The notes below the pieces were generated by a model. The model saw only the letters and a list, made by a program, of their open reading frames with translations, was not told the DNA's origin and searched no databases. From an uncultured bacterium (GTDB taxonomy: Bacteria; Pseudomonadota; Alphaproteobacteria; SP197): a stretch of 14,307 nucleotides of DNA. This document shows positions 13,459-14,307 of this stretch, piece after piece (the stretch's first letter is position 1; every line of letters begins with the position of its first letter). The DNA lies in contig CALLQH010000252.1 in the NCBI GenBank assembly GCA_938014945.1, positions 1-14,307 of the forward strand, given 5' to 3'. The translations under genes were made by a program, and so were the position numbers.

Positions 13459-13947
13459 ATGATCCGCCTTGCCGCACTCCTCGCCCTGGCCCTGATGCTG
13501 GCCGGAACGCATGTCGCACGCGCCGAGGTCACAGCGATGCCCGAAGCGGACGTCGCCGCGGACGAACTGCAGTGCATGGCCCTCAACATCTACTGGGAAG
13601 CCAACCGCAGCAGCGAACTCGACCTGCGCGCCGTCGCCCATGTCACGTTCAACCGCGCCAGCGCGCCAGGCTTCCCCGGCAGCGTCTGCGATGTCGTCAC
13701 CCAGGGCGGCGAGCGTCCTCTCTACACCTGCCAGTTCCAGTGGTGGTGTGACGGGCGCAGCGACCAGCCGACCGATCTTGCGGCATGGCGGCGTGCCCTG
13801 AGCATCGCCGAGCGCGTGCTTTCGGGCCAGGATGTCGACCTCACGGACGGCGCCCTGTTCTTCCACAACTCCAGCGTCACACCGTCCTGGAGCCAGGAAC
13901 TGCAGCGCACGATCCGCATCGGCGACCACATCTTCTATCGCTACTAG
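13459..13947 (+). CDS. SleB/CwlJ-type cell wall hydrolase, secreted
   Basis: A 162-residue protein of the Hydrolase_2 (SleB/CwlJ) family, which cleaves peptidoglycan; SleB itself acts as a lytic transglycosylase during spore germination, while proteobacterial members have poorly known wall-remodelling roles. Residues 1-22 form a signal peptide (MIRL, hydrophobic core, ARA cut site), so it acts in the periplasm. The catalytic region reads CMALNIYWEANR (39-50) with the expected Glu47. CQFQWWCDG (91-99) and FFHNSSVTPSW (134-144) are the other family blocks. Four Cys in the mature part (39, 77, 91, 97) could form disulfides. It starts 5 bases after dxs and ends 4 bases before the TTG of tlyA, with no good RBS, so it looks co-transcribed. 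Confidence 0.88.
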   Translation: MIRLAALLALALMLAGTHVARAEVTAMPEADVAADELQCMALNIYWEANRSSELDLRAVAHVTFNRASAPGFPGSVCDVVTQGGERPLYTCQFQWWCDGRSDQPTDLAAWRRALSIAERVLSGQDVDLTDGALFFHNSSVTPSWSQELQRTIRIGDHIFYRY

Positions 13948-13951
13948 GGTC

Positions 13952-14307
13952 TTGGCCGGTTCGAAACGCACGCGCATCGACCAGCTTCTGGTCGAGCGCG
14001 GCCTTGCCGAAAGCCGCACCCGCGCCCAGGCACTGATCATGGCCGGGCTGGTGTTCGCCGGCGAAAAGCGGCTCGACAAGCCCGGCCAGACCATCGACCC
14101 GGAAGCCGAGATCGAGGTGCGCGGGCGCGATCACCCCTGGGTCTCGCGCGGCGGCCTCAAGCTCGACCATGCGCTGGACGCCTTCGCCATCGACGTAACC
14201 GGCGCCATCGCCATCGACCTTGGCGCCTCCACCGGCGGCTTCACCGATGTCCTGCTCAGCCGCGGCGCGGCCAAGGTCTATGCGGTCGACGTCGGCCACG
14301 GCCAGCT
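13952..14307 (+). CDS. tlyA: TlyA-family rRNA 2'-O-methyltransferase, 5' part only
   Basis: The first 118 codons of a TlyA/hemolysin A family protein, cut by the window edge. TlyA uses S-adenosylmethionine to methylate ribose 2'-OH groups of rRNA cytidines. An S4 RNA-binding domain is visible at about residues 6-62 (RIDQLLVERGLAESRTRAQA, then IMAGLVF). It is followed by SRGGLKLDHAL and the FtsJ-type SAM motif AIDLGASTGGFTDVLLSRGA (about 87-106) and YAVDVGHGQ. TTG at 13952 is the best start because it gives the usual short basic N terminus before RIDQLLVERG, and no ATG, GTG or other TTG lies nearby upstream in frame. The RBS is poor. It is the last visible gene of the operon starting at 9406. 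Confidence 0.87.
   Translation, partial: MAGSKRTRIDQLLVERGLAESRTRAQALIMAGLVFAGEKRLDKPGQTIDPEAEIEVRGRDHPWVSRGGLKLDHALDAFAIDVTGAIAIDLGASTGGFTDVLLSRGAAKVYAVDVGHGQ

Overview
The window looks like a chromosomal segment of a high-GC alphaproteobacterium. Third codon positions are strongly G/C. A GapR/DUF2312 gene is present, a family typical of Alphaproteobacteria. A histone-deacetylase-like gene stands in front of xseB-ispA-dxs, with a tlyA gene further on, an order I recall from that class. The genus cannot be read from the sequence. I see no transposase, integrase, phage structural gene, CRISPR array, tRNA or rRNA. Coding density is very high and no gene-free stretch exceeds 300 bases; the longest, about 190 bases at 2238-2426, holds two divergent promoter candidates and two RNA hairpins.

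Layout. (1) 1-1683, plus strand: the 3' end of a sulfotransferase, gapR, and an XRE/S24 regulator with a LexA-like Ser/Lys pair. (2) 1680-2237, minus strand: an isochorismatase-family hydrolase whose stop codon overlaps the regulator's stop. (3) 2238-3871: a divergent regulatory region, a class III (omega-type) aminotransferase on the plus strand, and a GNRA-loop terminator. (4) 9312-3877, minus strand: a tightly packed set of RND adaptor, RND pump and a DauA-like FAD D-amino-acid dehydrogenase. (5) 9406 to the right edge, plus strand: a compact operon of HDAC-like deacetylase, xseB, ispA, dxs, a SleB-type cell-wall hydrolase and a truncated tlyA. Its genes are joined by 4-base ATGA overlaps or gaps of 4-18 bases.

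How the genes fit together. The right operon supplies isoprenoid precursors (Dxs makes DXP, IspA makes farnesyl diphosphate) together with a DNA-repair subunit, a wall hydrolase and an rRNA methylase. This is housekeeping clustering rather than one pathway. The minus-strand set combines export with oxidation of D-amino acids. The aminotransferase, the DauA-like enzyme and the deacetylase all belong to families acting on amines or amino acids, so a shared amine-catabolism theme is possible but only inferred.

The most interesting points are: a promoter followed at once by a hairpin and a perfect intrinsic terminator in the leader of the aminotransferase (attenuator or small RNA); a DauA homologue that keeps the residues holding the amino-acid backbone but appears to have lost the Glu and Tyr of the D-arginine side-chain pocket; and that enzyme's placement as the last gene of an RND efflux operon. 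I did not find convincing evidence of a wholly new multi-gene system.
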